53,281 nt of DNA from Bacteroidales bacterium (GCA_017454015.1 JAFTDW010000033.1:1-53281), one strand, 5' to 3'; counted from the stretch's first letter, positions 17,120 through 26,581 are shown. The notes: generated by a model from the letters alone, not told the origin. Numbers and translations are program-made.

Positions 17120-17168
17120 AAAAGCAGCCGTGGCTCGGAAACAAGGCTTCCGAGCCACGGCTGCTTTT
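17120..17168. terminator. Bidirectional terminator between the FISUMP remnant and folK
   Basis: A perfect 20-bp inverted repeat (17120-17139 with 17149-17168; arm begins AAAAGCAGCCGTGG) with a 9-base loop has A and T runs at its ends, so it can serve both the + strand remnant and the - strand folK transcript. Confidence 0.9.
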
Positions 17169-17200
17169 CCTCTCCCCGTAAACAACACCTCCCCAAAAAA

Positions 17201-17232
17201 CTTAAACCTTAACCCATTCCCCCCTTAAACCT
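17201..17232. repeat. Telomere-like microrepeat tract (C/T-rich, CTTAAACC type)
   Basis: CTTAAACCTTAACCCATTCC followed by CCCCTTAAACCTCTTCC has the same degenerate CCCTAAAACC/AACCTT style as tracts at 24682, 25424, 26823 and 45692. It overlaps the last bases of folK. Confidence 0.5.
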
Positions 17233-17713
17233 CTTCCACCATCTGTGCCACTGTGCGTTGCAGCACGGGGTGTGTGTATTGCGGAATGATTTCGGCGAGG
17301 GGGCGCAGCACAAAAGCCCGCAAGTGAGCCCGTGGATGCGGTATTTCGAGGGTGGCTGTGCGCAGCGTGAGGTCGTCGTAGAAGATGATGTCGATATCGA
17401 TAGTGCGCGAGGTGTATATGCGAGAGCCTGTGTCGGGGTGGCTCTGCTCGGGGGGACGTATGCGCCCCAGCTCCCGTTCTATCGTGTGTATGGCATCGAG
17501 CAGTTGCAGGGGTGTGAGGTCTGTGCTTACCACCATGCCTTGGTTGAGGAACGGCTTGGCATCGTCGGCGAAGGTGCCCCACGGCTCCGAGGTGTAGATG
17601 TTCGAGAGCCGCTCCACGCGTCCTATCCGTTCATTAATAAGGGCGACAGCCCGCCCGAGGAGGTCGTGGCTGTCGCCCATGTTTGAGCCGCTAAGCAGCA
17701 CAGCTTGGTGCAT
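17225..17713 (-). CDS. folK: 6-hydroxymethyl-7,8-dihydropterin pyrophosphokinase
   Basis: The 162-residue enzyme transfers pyrophosphate from ATP to the pterin in folate synthesis. Signatures are LLSGSNMGDS near the N-terminus, NIYTSEPWG, SRIYTSRTIDIDIIFYDD with the metal-binding Asp pair, and IPHPRAHLRAFVLRPLAEI. The length is normal. It starts 4 bp after the stop of the secreted protein gene upstream, so it may be co-transcribed with it; the pairing has no obvious functional sense. folE is 6 kb away on the other strand. Confidence 0.95.
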   Translation of the reverse strand: MHQAVLLSGSNMGDSHDLLGRAVALINERIGRVERLSNIYTSEPWGTFADDAKPFLNQGMVVSTDLTPLQLLDAIHTIERELGRIRPPEQSHPDTGSRIYTSRTIDIDIIFYDDLTLRTATLEIPHPRAHLRAFVLRPLAEIIPQYTHPVLQRTVAQMVEEV

Positions 17714-17717
17714 GGCG

Positions 17718-18953
17718 TTATCTCACATAAATCTTTCGTGTGGGCAGGCCGCTGAGGCGCAGCAGGTACACGCCCGGATGGTCGAAGGAGAGTCTCTGGG
17801 TGCCTGTGGCGCCTTGTGCGCTATGCAGTGTGCGGCCTTGGAGGTCGACAATGCTGTAGTCGGTGCTCTGCTGCATGGTGATGGTGAGCTGGCGTCCGTC
17901 GACAGTGACGACAGGCATGGCCTGCGAAGCCTCGCTGATGCCGTTGTTGCCGCCGCCGTTGCCACCGCCGTCGTCGCCGTTGCCGTCAACAAAGGTGGCG
18001 CGGAGGGTGATGTTCTGCGTGACCACTAAGGTGCGCGGGTTGTCGGCGTTGCCGTCGCTCCAGTTGCGGAAAGTGTAGCCTGCAAACGGGGTGGCGGTGA
18101 GTGTGATAGACTGGCCGGAGGTGTAGGTGCCGCCACCGGTAACAGTACCTCTGTTGGGGTCGCAGGTTACAGTGACGGTGTATTGGGTCTGGTCGTCGTC
18201 GCGCACAAACTCCGCGCGGAACGACTTGTTGGCGTCCATCACCACACGGCGCGGGTTGGCGGTGTTGCCGTCGTTCCAGTAGAGGAAGAGGCAGCCGGGT
18301 TTCGGGAAAGCTGTCATCACAGCGGTGTCGCCAGCGGTGTAGGAGCCGCTGCCCACCACGCGGCCAAGGGTGGTGTCGCAGTCAACAGTGAGGGTGTAGG
18401 AGGGGGCTGCGCCCGGAGCCGACACGGAGGCGCGTATCATCCAGTTCCATGAGGCATGGTCGTCTTGTACAATGTTCTTCCAGCCAGTGCTGTCCTCGCT
18501 GTAGTAGCCAGCGTTGATGGTGGTGCCCACACAGGCGGAGGCGACACCAACGGTAGCGGCATGGCGAGCCTTGAAGATAACCCACAAAGGCTTGGTGGCA
18601 TCGAGGGTGGCGGGGGTTGAGAGTGCGTAGTGGTTCCATGTAACTGCCGTTACGCTTACGTTCTGGCGATAGAGCAGGGTGCCTGCATAAGGAGTCGGTC
18701 CTTGGATTACATAAAACTCAGCGGCAGTTGGGGAGCTGGGACCATAGAGATGCACGGTGTCGATGGTGCGGTACGCTGCAATCTGTCCGGCTTCGAACTT
18801 CACTGCCCACAGGAAAAGTCCATTGTCGCCGCCGATGTCGGTGGCGTGGGTGTTGTTGTCGTACTGCAATGTTTGTACAACAGGCTGTTGCGCCATTGCG
18901 TTGCCTCCAAGCAGAATGAGTCCGCTCAGGATGAGGAATAAGATTTTTTTCAT
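17718..18953 (-). CDS. Secreted protein with two InlB-like repeats and a type IX-like C-terminal tail
   Basis: The 411-residue protein starts with a signal peptide (MKKILFLILSGLILLGGNAMAQ). Residues 25-185 form a beta-rich domain with no family I can name. Two InlB B-repeat-like units follow (YTLTVDCDTTLGRVVGSGSY...FLYWNDGNTANPRRVV and YTVTVTCDPNRGTVTGGGTY...FRNWSDGNADNPRTLVV). A glycine/asparagine linker (DGNGDDGGGNGGGNNG) leads to an 80-residue C-terminal domain ending VYLLRLSGLPTRKIYVR, which resembles type A sorting domains of the type IX secretion system. It is probably exported to the cell surface. No component of that secretion system is seen in the window. Confidence 0.8.
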   Translation of the reverse strand: MKKILFLILSGLILLGGNAMAQQPVVQTLQYDNNTHATDIGGDNGLFLWAVKFEAGQIAAYRTIDTVHLYGPSSPTAAEFYVIQGPTPYAGTLLYRQNVSVTAVTWNHYALSTPATLDATKPLWVIFKARHAATVGVASACVGTTINAGYYSEDSTGWKNIVQDDHASWNWMIRASVSAPGAAPSYTLTVDCDTTLGRVVGSGSYTAGDTAVMTAFPKPGCLFLYWNDGNTANPRRVVMDANKSFRAEFVRDDDQTQYTVTVTCDPNRGTVTGGGTYTSGQSITLTATPFAGYTFRNWSDGNADNPRTLVVTQNITLRATFVDGNGDDGGGNGGGNNGISEASQAMPVVTVDGRQLTITMQQSTDYSIVDLQGRTLHSAQGATGTQRLSFDHPGVYLLRLSGLPTRKIYVR

Positions 18954-18999
18954 AACTTTTTGTATTGATTTGGGATTAATAATTTTCCTAAACAGGTTA

Positions 19000-20505
19000 T
19001 TAGCCGCAGTGCATGTGGGTCTCTACGAGTTGCAGTATCTTTTCGTTGTCGCTGCCTATGTCGGCACGCAGGGTGCGGTCGTTGTAGGCGCGGAGGTCGT
19101 GGATGATGCCGTCGATGAGTGCGGGGTTGAAGACGCCGTGGTTCTGGTATATCTGGCGGTCGCGTTCCAGCAGGTCGGCGCTGGCGGCGCAGCTGTCGGG
19201 AAGCACGTCGAGGCGTTTGAGCACATCTTCGTGCTCGAAGATGTTGACGCTCACGTAGCGCTCCTTGGCATACTGCACGGCATTGTCCATCTCAAAGCCG
19301 CGGGTGGCGGCAACCGTCATGCCGGCGAGTAGCAGGTATACGTTGGCGCTGCCGTCGGGGGTGCGCAACTCTATGGTCTGTTTGTGGCTGAAGTCCACGG
19401 GGTCGTTGGGCTCCAGTGGGTTGCAACGCGCCATCATGTTGCCGGCCGATTTCTGCCAGCCCAGCGGCACGCGCACCATTGCCGAGCGGTTGCGGTCGCC
19501 CCAGCAGATGTTGGTGGGAGCCTCCTGGTGGGGCACAAGGCGGAAGTAGGAGGTGGGGTTGGTGTCGCCGAAGGCGGTGAGCGAACCGGCCAGGGAGAGC
19601 AGTCCGGCAATGGTTTTCATGGCGGTGTCCGACAGGCCGTCGGCGCCGAGGTACATGTTGCGGCCCTCTTTCGACACGCGAGTGTGGATGTGCATGCCGC
19701 TGCCAGCCTTGCCCACGGTGATCTTGGGGGCAAAGGTGACGGTGATGCCGTACTGGTGGCCCAACTCGCGGAGTATCCATTTGGCTATGACCAGCTGGTC
19801 GGCGGCATCCATCAGGTGGGTGGGCAGGAACTCTATCTCGTTCTGCTCGTACATGGTGTCGCCAATGGCGAAGTTGCCCACTTCGCTGTGTCCGTATTTT
19901 ATCAGTCCGCCGCACTGAGCAATGAGCTGCATGGCGTGGACGCGGAAGTCCTCAAACTTGCAGAAAGGGTCGGAGGCGTGATAGCCGCGCTGGTCGGCGG
20001 CGAGGTAGAGGTTGTCCTTGGGGGCTATGACGTAGTATTCCAGCTCGCCCATCACCTCGAACTCCATGCCTCCCGTGGCCTGCTCAAAGGCCTTGGCGGC
20101 CTTGGCGAGGGTATGCTCGGGAGCCATGTCGAAGGGGTTGCCGTCTTTGTCGAAGAAAGAGCAGAGCAGGTCGATGGTGGGTATCTCGGCGAAGGGGTCT
20201 ATAAAAGCGGTGCGGAAGCGGGGGATGACATAGAGGTCGCTGCTGCCGGCCTCGAGGAAGGGGAAGAGCGACGAGCCGTCGACGCGCTCGCCGCAGGTGA
20301 GCACCTCGTCGGCGTGCTCTTTGCTGTTGATGACGAAGTTGAGGGTCTTCAACTTACCGTCGTGCGCCATATAGCGGAATTTCAGCATCTCTATGCCGAA
20401 GTGCTCTATGGCGTTGAGCAGGTCTGTTTTGGTAAACTGCGATGCAGGTTTTTGCAGGTAGGTTACCAGCTGGTTGGGGTTTAATGTGAGGGAGTTGTTA
20501 CTCAT
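19000..20505 (-). CDS. glnA: Glutamine synthetase
   Basis: The 501-residue enzyme joins ammonia and glutamate using ATP. Catalytic signatures are RVDGSSLFPF, the FEVMGELEYYV glutamate-binding strand, GSGMHIHTRVSKEG, and NRSAMVRVPLGW with the arginines that bind glutamate. The N-terminal beta-grasp domain and C-terminal catalytic barrel follow the usual order. It differs from enterobacterial GlnA around the adenylylation loop, and I see no adenylylation tyrosine in the usual context. It is transcribed divergently from pepP; a -7 element is at 20602-20609. Confidence 0.93.
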   Translation of the reverse strand: MSNNSLTLNPNQLVTYLQKPASQFTKTDLLNAIEHFGIEMLKFRYMAHDGKLKTLNFVINSKEHADEVLTCGERVDGSSLFPFLEAGSSDLYVIPRFRTAFIDPFAEIPTIDLLCSFFDKDGNPFDMAPEHTLAKAAKAFEQATGGMEFEVMGELEYYVIAPKDNLYLAADQRGYHASDPFCKFEDFRVHAMQLIAQCGGLIKYGHSEVGNFAIGDTMYEQNEIEFLPTHLMDAADQLVIAKWILRELGHQYGITVTFAPKITVGKAGSGMHIHTRVSKEGRNMYLGADGLSDTAMKTIAGLLSLAGSLTAFGDTNPTSYFRLVPHQEAPTNICWGDRNRSAMVRVPLGWQKSAGNMMARCNPLEPNDPVDFSHKQTIELRTPDGSANVYLLLAGMTVAATRGFEMDNAVQYAKERYVSVNIFEHEDVLKRLDVLPDSCAASADLLERDRQIYQNHGVFNPALIDGIIHDLRAYNDRTLRADIGSDNEKILQLVETHMHCG

Positions 20506-20601
20506 GATAATCTTGTTATTAATTTTGTTTAAGTTGTAAGTCGCATGATATGAGTGTGTTATTTGAGAAAAAGGGAGTATTGGGAGTCAACTTTAACAAT
20601 G

Positions 20602-20609
20602 CAAAGATA
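20602..20609 (-). promoter_or_regulatory. -7 element of glnA
   Basis: On the - strand the bases read TATCTTTG, matching TAnnTTTG, about 97 bp upstream of the glnA start. The divergent spacer 20506-20724 is strongly AT-rich and holds no gene. I could not find an equally good element for pepP. Confidence 0.6.
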
Positions 20610-20724
20610 GTAAAAATAATTGACAATAATTAATTCGGTTTGTACAATTTTTACAAAATGCCCGCGTTATACCTTATAAATAACAAATTCCGAACAGGTC
20701 TATCCATTATCTAAAACAACAACA

Positions 20725-22134
20725 ATGCAATCTGTAAAAACCCTCTTCAGCAAAGAGACTTACGCGTCGCGTCGCGAGCAGCTCCGCCGCGATGTGGGTC
20801 ACGGCATCATAGTGCTGCCGGGCAACCACGAAGCTTCGTGCAACTATCCAGACAACACATACTGGTTCCGTCAGGACAGCACATTCCTCTATTTCTTTGG
20901 CCTTCAGCGCGAAGACCTGGTGGGTGTGCTCGACTGCGACACAGGCAAGGACTATCTTTTTGGCAACGACTACGACATTGACGACATTATCTGGACTGGC
21001 CCGCTGCCGAGCGTGAGCGACTTGGCGGCCAGCGTGGGGGTGTCGGAGAGTGGCGACATGGCGGCCCTGCAATCCCTATGCAACAAGGCTGCCGCCTCGG
21101 CACGCCGCGTGCATTACCTGCCGCCCTACCGCGCCGACATACAGCGTCAGCTGTCGCTGCTGCTCGGCTTGCGCTACGACGCTGTCTGCTGCCATGCCTC
21201 GATGGACCTTGTCAAGGCCTGTGTCAAACAGCGCAGCATAAAGAGCGCCGAGGAGGTGGAAGAGATTGAGAAAGCCATCGCCACGGCCTACAACATGCAC
21301 GTGGGAGCCATGAAGATGGCTTTTGAAGGCCGCTATGAGTATGAACTTGCGGGATTTATGGAAGGGGAGGCACGCAAAGGCAACGGCCCCGTGTCGTTCC
21401 CCGTCATCATGACTATACACGGCGAGACACTCCACAACCACGGCCACAACAACCGTCTTGAGAAGGGCCGCATGCTTGTGATGGACGCCGGTTGCGAGAC
21501 GGCTATGAACTACTGCAGCGACATCACACGCTCGGTGCCCGTGGGCGGACGCTTCGACGCACGCCAGCGCGCCATCTACGAGATAGTGCTGAAAGCCCAG
21601 ATGGAGACCATACGCATCTCGCGCCCGGGCATAACCTACCAGCAGGTACACACCGCCATAAGCAAAGTGCTCGCCGAAGGCTACAAGGGCCTCGGCATAC
21701 TGCGTGGCAATGTCGACGACATAGTGGCTGCCGGCGCCCACAGCCTCTTGATGCCTCACGGCTTGGGCCACATGATGGGTCTCGATGTCCACGACATGGA
21801 GAACTACGGCCAGATAAACGTTGGCTACGACGAGGAGACGCGCCCCAGCACCCAGTTCGGCCTTGGGAGCCTCCGCTGCGGCCGCAAGCTCGAGAGCGGC
21901 TTCGTGGTGACCGACGAGCCCGGCTGCTACTTCATTCCCGCCCTCATCGACAAATGGCACGCCGAGGGCACAAACAAGGACTTTGTCAACTTCGACGAGC
22001 TGGAGAAGTGGAAAGACTTCGGCGGCATACGTATAGAAGACGACATACTGATCACTCCCGACGGCTGCCGCGTGCTCGGCAAGCCCATACCCAAGACGGT
22101 GGACGAGATAGAAGCCACCATGAGCGCCTGTTGA
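20725..22134 (+). CDS. pepP: Xaa-Pro aminopeptidase (M24B)
   Basis: The 469-residue dinuclear metallopeptidase removes N-terminal residues preceding proline. The N-terminal creatinase-like domain (FSKETYASRREQLRRD, GIIVLPGNHEASCNYPDNTYWFRQDS) is followed by the pita-bread catalytic domain. Predicted metal ligands are D254 and D266 in VMDAGCETAMNYCSDITRS, H349 in HGLGHMMG, E398 in DEPGCY and E438 in GIRIEDD. It is soluble, without a signal peptide. The methyltransferase gene starts 2 bp after its stop, so the two are translationally close. Confidence 0.95.
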   Translation: MQSVKTLFSKETYASRREQLRRDVGHGIIVLPGNHEASCNYPDNTYWFRQDSTFLYFFGLQREDLVGVLDCDTGKDYLFGNDYDIDDIIWTGPLPSVSDLAASVGVSESGDMAALQSLCNKAAASARRVHYLPPYRADIQRQLSLLLGLRYDAVCCHASMDLVKACVKQRSIKSAEEVEEIEKAIATAYNMHVGAMKMAFEGRYEYELAGFMEGEARKGNGPVSFPVIMTIHGETLHNHGHNNRLEKGRMLVMDAGCETAMNYCSDITRSVPVGGRFDARQRAIYEIVLKAQMETIRISRPGITYQQVHTAISKVLAEGYKGLGILRGNVDDIVAAGAHSLLMPHGLGHMMGLDVHDMENYGQINVGYDEETRPSTQFGLGSLRCGRKLESGFVVTDEPGCYFIPALIDKWHAEGTNKDFVNFDELEKWKDFGGIRIEDDILITPDGCRVLGKPIPKTVDEIEATMSAC

Positions 22135-22136
22135 CG

Positions 22137-23345
22137 ATGCATCGCGCAATACTTCGTTTAAATAAAGGAAGGGAGAAGTCGATAGAGCGGAGGCACCCGT
22201 GGATATTCTCGGGTGCCGTCTCCCGTGTTGACGGCAATGCCACGGTGGGCGACATTGTCGATGTGGCCACTGCCGACGGCCGCTGGGTGGCCATGGGCCA
22301 CTACGAGGGGGGCAGTATAATATGCAAGGTGCTAAGCTTTGAGCAGAGGGAGGCCGACGAGGCTTTCTGGCGCGAGAGGCTGGAGAGCGCCCTGCTGTAC
22401 CGCAGAAACATGGGGCTGTTTGCAGACATCGCCGCCGAAGGCAAACGCCGCCTCGACGTGTTCAGGCTGATACACGGCGAGGGCGACCAGCTGCCAGGCC
22501 TTATAGTGGATTACTACAACGGCATAGTGGTGTTGCAGGCTCACAGTTGCGGCATGCATAATGAGTTGCAGCATATTGCCACGCTGTTGTCCGACCTGTT
22601 GCCTCGCTATGGCTTGCCAGTGTCAGGTGTCTACAACAAGTCGGCTGCGACGCTGCCCAAGGGGGTGCCGTGCGAGGACGGTGTGTTGGGTGGCGAGGTG
22701 CCGCAGGAGGTGGTGGTGACGGAATACGGCAGCCGCATGTTTGTCGACGTGCGCGAGGGACAGAAGACCGGTTTCTTTGTCGACCAGCGTGCCAACCGCC
22801 ATCTGCTGTCGCTGCTCTCGCAAGGCCGCAGGGTGCTCAACTGCTTTGGCTACACCGGCGGCTTCTCTGTGGCTGCACTCAATGGCGGTGCGTCGCAGGT
22901 GGCAACCGTCGACATAAGCCAGCGTGCCATAGAGGCTTGCAACCGCAACGTGGAGCTCAATTTCGGCGGAGGCGCACCGCACCGCAGCATAGTGGCCGAC
23001 GTGCCGCGATGGCTCGATGAGGTCGACGAACAATACGACATCATAATACTCGACCCTCCCGCTTTTGCCAAGAACCACAAGGTGTTGCAGCAAGGGCTTA
23101 AAGGGTACAGGTATATCAACATGCAGGCCCTGCGCAAGTTGCCCAAGGGAGGGCTGTTGCTGACTTTCAGCTGTTCGCAGGCTGTGAGTGCCGACGATTT
23201 CCAGACGGCATGCTTCTCCGCGGCAGTCTTTGCCGGCCGCAAAGTCCGTGTGGTGCAACGCCTGACGCACGCCGCGGACCACCCAGTAAGTATCTATCAC
23301 CCCGAAGGGGAGTATTTAAAAGGATTGCTCCTGCAAGTGGAGTAG
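22137..23345 (+). CDS. rlmI: Class I SAM-dependent rRNA methyltransferase (RlmI family)
   Basis: The frame is open far upstream, but the ATG at 22137 (MHRAILRLNKGREKSIERRHPWIFSGA) is the family start and gives 402 residues. The order is an N-terminal PUA-like domain (RRHPWIFSGAVSRVDG), then an EEHAD-like linker and a Rossmann methyltransferase domain. NCFGYTGGFSVAALNGGA is the SAM-binding loop, and LDPPAFAKN (D306-P-P-A-F310) and FSCSQAVS are the catalytic parts of the 23S rRNA m5C1962-type enzymes. It is encoded directly after pepP and 13 bp before folE. Confidence 0.9.
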   Translation: MHRAILRLNKGREKSIERRHPWIFSGAVSRVDGNATVGDIVDVATADGRWVAMGHYEGGSIICKVLSFEQREADEAFWRERLESALLYRRNMGLFADIAAEGKRRLDVFRLIHGEGDQLPGLIVDYYNGIVVLQAHSCGMHNELQHIATLLSDLLPRYGLPVSGVYNKSAATLPKGVPCEDGVLGGEVPQEVVVTEYGSRMFVDVREGQKTGFFVDQRANRHLLSLLSQGRRVLNCFGYTGGFSVAALNGGASQVATVDISQRAIEACNRNVELNFGGGAPHRSIVADVPRWLDEVDEQYDIIILDPPAFAKNHKVLQQGLKGYRYINMQALRKLPKGGLLLTFSCSQAVSADDFQTACFSAAVFAGRKVRVVQRLTHAADHPVSIYHPEGEYLKGLLLQVE

Positions 23346-23358
23346 TGAAAAAAAATAA

Positions 23359-23946
23359 ATGACAGAAGAATACAACACTGAGAAAGTCGCGGCGATAGCC
23401 GCGCATTACAAAGAGATAATAAGCCTCCTCGGAGAGGATGTGGAGCGCGAGGGGCTGCTCAAATCCCCTGAGCGCATAGCCAAGGCCATGATGTTCTGCA
23501 CATTGGGCTACCATGCCGACCCGGGGGCAATACTGCGCTCGGCGTTGTTCCATGAAGACTACCGCCAGATGGTAGTGGTAAAGGACATAGAGATATACTC
23601 GCTCTGCGAGCACCACATGCTGCCATTCATAGGCAAAGCCCATGTGGCCTATATACCCAACGGGCGCATAGTGGGTCTCAGCAAGATACCGCGCGTCGTG
23701 GATGCTTACGCCCGTCGCCTGCAGGTGCAGGAACGTCTCACACGGCAGATAAAGGACTGCATAGAAAAGGAGCTTCAACCGCTGGGTGTGGCCGTAGTCA
23801 TAGAGGCGCAGCACCTCTGCATGTCCATGCGTGGCGTGCAGAAACAAAACAGCGTCACCACCACGAGCGACTTCACCGGCGCCTTCCTCGGAAGCAGCAA
23901 GACGCGCGAGGAGTTTCTGCGTATCATCGGCGTGAACCTGCACTGA
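23359..23946 (+). CDS. folE: GTP cyclohydrolase I
   Basis: The 195-residue enzyme opens GTP to dihydroneopterin triphosphate, the first step of folate synthesis. Zinc ligands are C83 and H86 (in [11 protein letters not shown]) and C154 (in [13 protein letters not shown]). [23 protein letters not shown] is the typical helix signature. The length is normal. It lies in a run with rlmI; the spacer that follows (23947-24014) contains no clear hairpin. Confidence 0.97.
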   Translation: MTEEYNTEKVAAIAAHYKEIISLLGEDVEREGLLKSPERIAKAMMFCTLGYHADPGAILRSALFHEDYRQMVVVKDIEIYSLCEHHMLPFIGKAHVAYIPNGRIVGLSKIPRVVDAYARRLQVQERLTRQIKDCIEKELQPLGVAVVIEAQHLCMSMRGVQKQNSVTTTSDFTGAFLGSSKTREEFLRIIGVNLH

Positions 23947-24014
23947 AAGTAACCGAAGCGTTACGCGGTCAATGCCAATTCAGCGAGAGTTAAAGAGAAA
24001 CTAAAAGGAAAGAG

Positions 24015-24677
24015 ATGAAAAACAGTATTTTGGCTTTATTTATGCTTTTTGTCGCCATCGGCTATTCCGCCGGTGCACAGATAACCCATACCAAGGACGG
24101 CAATGTCGACGAGAACGCCCGTGCCATACTCAAGAAAGCCACCGACAAGATGTCGTCGTCGGCGGTGAGTTTCGATGTCACTGCAGTGATGCGCGACGAG
24201 AATAAGCGGGAAACCAGCCGCACCACCGTGCAGGTGCTCTACAAGGCTCCGCGCTACCGCATCTGCGAGGGTGACAAGCAGGAGGTGTGCTGCGACGGAC
24301 AGTCGGTGTGGTTCTGGACCAAAGAGTCCAACGAAGTGGTGGTCAACAAAGTCGAAGAGGGCGAAGCCAGCCTCCTTAATCCAGCCGTGCTGCTTACCAA
24401 TTACCAGAAATACTACAAAGCCAAGTATATACGCCAAGAGGACGACGGCACGGCGGTTGTCGACCTCACTCCGCTAAAGCCCAAGAGCTATCACAAGATA
24501 CGGCTTTTGATAAACGCCGGCAACGGCCAGCTTAAACGCGTGGAGGTGCATAAATACGACGGTTCGCGCGAGGAGTACGACATACAGAAGTTCAAGTCGG
24601 GCGTCAAGAGCTCCGACAACGACTTCCGTTTCGACCCCCAGAAGCACCCGGGTGCGCAGGAAGTGGATATGCGTTAA
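24015..24677 (+). CDS. LolA-like outer-membrane lipoprotein carrier family protein
   Basis: The 220-residue protein has a signal peptide (MKNSILALFMLFVAIGYSAGAQ) and a beta-rich body with LKKATDKMSSSAVSFDVTAV, YKAPRYRICEGDKQEVCCDGQSVWFW, and VNKVEEGE. This arrangement matches the LolA/outer-membrane lipoprotein-sorting fold common in Bacteroidetes. LolA proteins ferry lipoproteins across the periplasm; several paralogues usually exist and this one is shorter in signature than true LolA, so the carrier role is inferred only. Confidence 0.75.
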   Translation: MKNSILALFMLFVAIGYSAGAQITHTKDGNVDENARAILKKATDKMSSSAVSFDVTAVMRDENKRETSRTTVQVLYKAPRYRICEGDKQEVCCDGQSVWFWTKESNEVVVNKVEEGEASLLNPAVLLTNYQKYYKAKYIRQEDDGTAVVDLTPLKPKSYHKIRLLINAGNGQLKRVEVHKYDGSREEYDIQKFKSGVKSSDNDFRFDPQKHPGAQEVDMR

Positions 24678-24681
24678 CGTA

Positions 24682-24726
24682 ATACCAACCCTAAAACCCT
24701 CCAACCTTAAAACCCTTAAAATAACA
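24682..24726. repeat. Telomere-like microrepeat tract
   Basis: ACCAACCCTAAAACCCTCC followed by AACCTTAAAACCCTTAAAA fills the spacer between the LolA-like gene and the GTG start of tsaB. It is built from degenerate CCCTAAAACC and AACCTT units. Confidence 0.65.
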
Positions 24727-24728
24727 CC

Positions 24729-25424
24729 GTGGCAATATTATTGATAGAGACAGCTACGTCGGTTTGTTCCGTGGCTCTGGAGCAAGAAGGACTGATAATC
24801 AGTGCCAAGCACAGCGCCGACGCCAACTCCCACAGCTCCGTGCTCTCGTCTTATATCAACGACATCGTGGCGCAGGCCGGCATCGGCATGGGCGACCTCG
24901 AAGCCGTGTGTGTCAGCAGCGGCCCCGGCAGCTACACCGGCCTGCGCATAGGCACAAGCACCGCCAAAGGGCTCTGCTACGCCTTGCAGATACCCCTGCT
25001 TGCAGTGCCTACCACACAGGCCATGGCTTGCCACTACTACCGCAACCACCCCGATTACAACGGCATGGTATGCGCCATGATCGACGCTCGGAGAATGGAG
25101 TGCTATGCCGCCATATACAACCGCGAGACAGTTCTGCGCGATGTGGTTGCCGACATTGTGGAGCCACACATCTACGATGAATACCTCGACAGGGGAGAGG
25201 TGCTCTTTGTCGGCGACGGTGCCGCCAAGACGCGCCCTCTGTTGCAGGAACACCCCAACGCCCGCTACGACGACAGCTTTGTCGTCTCGGCAGAAGGCAT
25301 GGCCGACATGGCTCGGCAGAAACTGAAGAACGCAGACTTCGAGGACCTTGCCTACTTCGAGCCGTTCTACCTCAAAGAGTTTATAGCAAAGAAAAGCACG
25401 GTGAGAGGGCTGGGGAGGGATTGA
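24729..25424 (+). CDS. tsaB: tRNA threonylcarbamoyladenosine biosynthesis protein TsaB
   Basis: The 231-residue protein is the non-catalytic partner of TsaD in forming t6A37 in tRNAs that read ANN codons. It begins with the ASKHA-fold MAILLIETATSVCSVAL and carries the family signature VCVSSGPGSYTGLRIGTSTAKGL. The start codon is GTG at 24729, placed right after a telomere-like repeat tract; no better ATG is in frame. MIDARRMECYAAIY is also typical. Confidence 0.93.
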   Translation: MAILLIETATSVCSVALEQEGLIISAKHSADANSHSSVLSSYINDIVAQAGIGMGDLEAVCVSSGPGSYTGLRIGTSTAKGLCYALQIPLLAVPTTQAMACHYYRNHPDYNGMVCAMIDARRMECYAAIYNRETVLRDVVADIVEPHIYDEYLDRGEVLFVGDGAAKTRPLLQEHPNARYDDSFVVSAEGMADMARQKLKNADFEDLAYFEPFYLKEFIAKKSTVRGLGRD

Positions 25425-25465
25425 AGGATGAAAGGTTATAAGGTTTTAGGGTAATAGGGGGATGC
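25424..25465. repeat. Telomere-like microrepeat tract, inverted orientation
   Basis: GGTTATAAGGTTTTAGGGTAA is the reverse complement of the CCCTAAAACCTTATAACC style seen at 24682 and 26823. It fills the spacer between tsaB and the ABC permease gene. Confidence 0.6.
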
Positions 25466-25501
25466 GAGGCTGGGAGAGTTAATATTTAACAGCAAACGAC
25501 A

Positions 25502-26581
25502 ATGTTTCGATACACTATAAAGCGGCTGCTCTACGGACTTCTGGTGATACTGGGAGTGGTGGTGGTGGTCTTTTTCCTCTTCAATGTTTTGCCCGGCGAC
25601 CCCGCCCGCATGATGCTGGGGCAGCGTGCTGACGCCGAGAGCGTGGAGATGATCAACAAAGACCTGGGGCGCGACCGTCCGCTCATGGTGCAGTTTGCGG
25701 GCTACCTCAACGACCTCATGCCATTGTCGTTCCATAACAACAGCGACGAAGAGAGTTATTTCTACCTCGACGACAGCAAATACCAACCCTACGCCAGCCT
25801 GCTCAAGGCTGGCAGCACCACCGTGGTGCTCAAAGCCCCCTACCTGCGGCGCTCGTACCAGTCGAAACGCAAAGTGTCGGAAATTCTCGCCACGTCGTTC
25901 CCACAGACAGCTATACTTGCCGTCACCGCCATGGCTTTTGCCCTCGCCTTGGGCATAGTCCTCGGCATAGTGTCGGCGTTGCACAACGGCTCGTGGGTCG
26001 ACCGCCTCATCCTCTTCTTCAGCACCCTCGGCATGTCGCTGCCCTCCTTCTTCGCCGCCATACTCATAGCGTGGCTCTTCGCCTATGTGCTTGGCGATCT
26101 CACCCACCTCAACATGTTTGGCAACCTCACCACTGTCGACGACTACGGTACCGGCGAGTACCTCGACCTCAAGAACCTTATCCTGCCGGCACTCACCCTC
26201 GGCATACGTCCCCTCGCCACCCTCACCACCCTCACCAAGAACTCTATGCTCGAAGTGTTGTCGCAAGACTATGTCCGCACCGCACGCGCCAAAGGCATGA
26301 CACGCCGCCGTGTCATCATGCGCCATGTGCTCCGCAACGCCATGAACCCCGTGGTGACCTCCGCGTCGGGCTGGCTTGCCGGACTGCTGGCTGGCGCAGT
26401 GTTTGTGGAGTATGTGTTCGACTGGAAGGGTATGGGCGTGGTCATCGTCGACGGCTTGGAGAAATACGACTTCCCAGTCGTGATGGGCTCCATACTGTTT
26501 ATCTGTGTATTGCTTGTGATAATCAATATCTTGACGGATATACTATACGCTCTACTCGACCCCAGAATCCGCCTTCAGTAA
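25502..26581 (+). CDS. ABC transporter permease, oligopeptide/nickel type (DppB/OppB-like)
   Basis: The 359-residue inner-membrane protein has an N-terminal TM helix with FFLFNVLPGDPARMMLG, the family hallmark, then a long periplasmic insertion (about residues 60-125) that is larger than in E. coli DppB, and five further TM helices. The cytoplasmic EAA-like loop reads DYVRTARAKGMTRRRVIMRHVLRNAMNPVV. The second permease, ATPases and binding protein of a complete transporter are not adjacent, so its partners must be encoded elsewhere. The substrate cannot be told from sequence. Confidence 0.9.
   Translation: MFRYTIKRLLYGLLVILGVVVVVFFLFNVLPGDPARMMLGQRADAESVEMINKDLGRDRPLMVQFAGYLNDLMPLSFHNNSDEESYFYLDDSKYQPYASLLKAGSTTVVLKAPYLRRSYQSKRKVSEILATSFPQTAILAVTAMAFALALGIVLGIVSALHNGSWVDRLILFFSTLGMSLPSFFAAILIAWLFAYVLGDLTHLNMFGNLTTVDDYGTGEYLDLKNLILPALTLGIRPLATLTTLTKNSMLEVLSQDYVRTARAKGMTRRRVIMRHVLRNAMNPVVTSASGWLAGLLAGAVFVEYVFDWKGMGVVIVDGLEKYDFPVVMGSILFICVLLVIINILTDILYALLDPRIRLQ

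Noticed and set aside
23947-24014. Another copy of repeat family 1 after folE
   Set aside because: Only short matches (AGCGAGAG and AAAAGGAA) are present; too weak to call.
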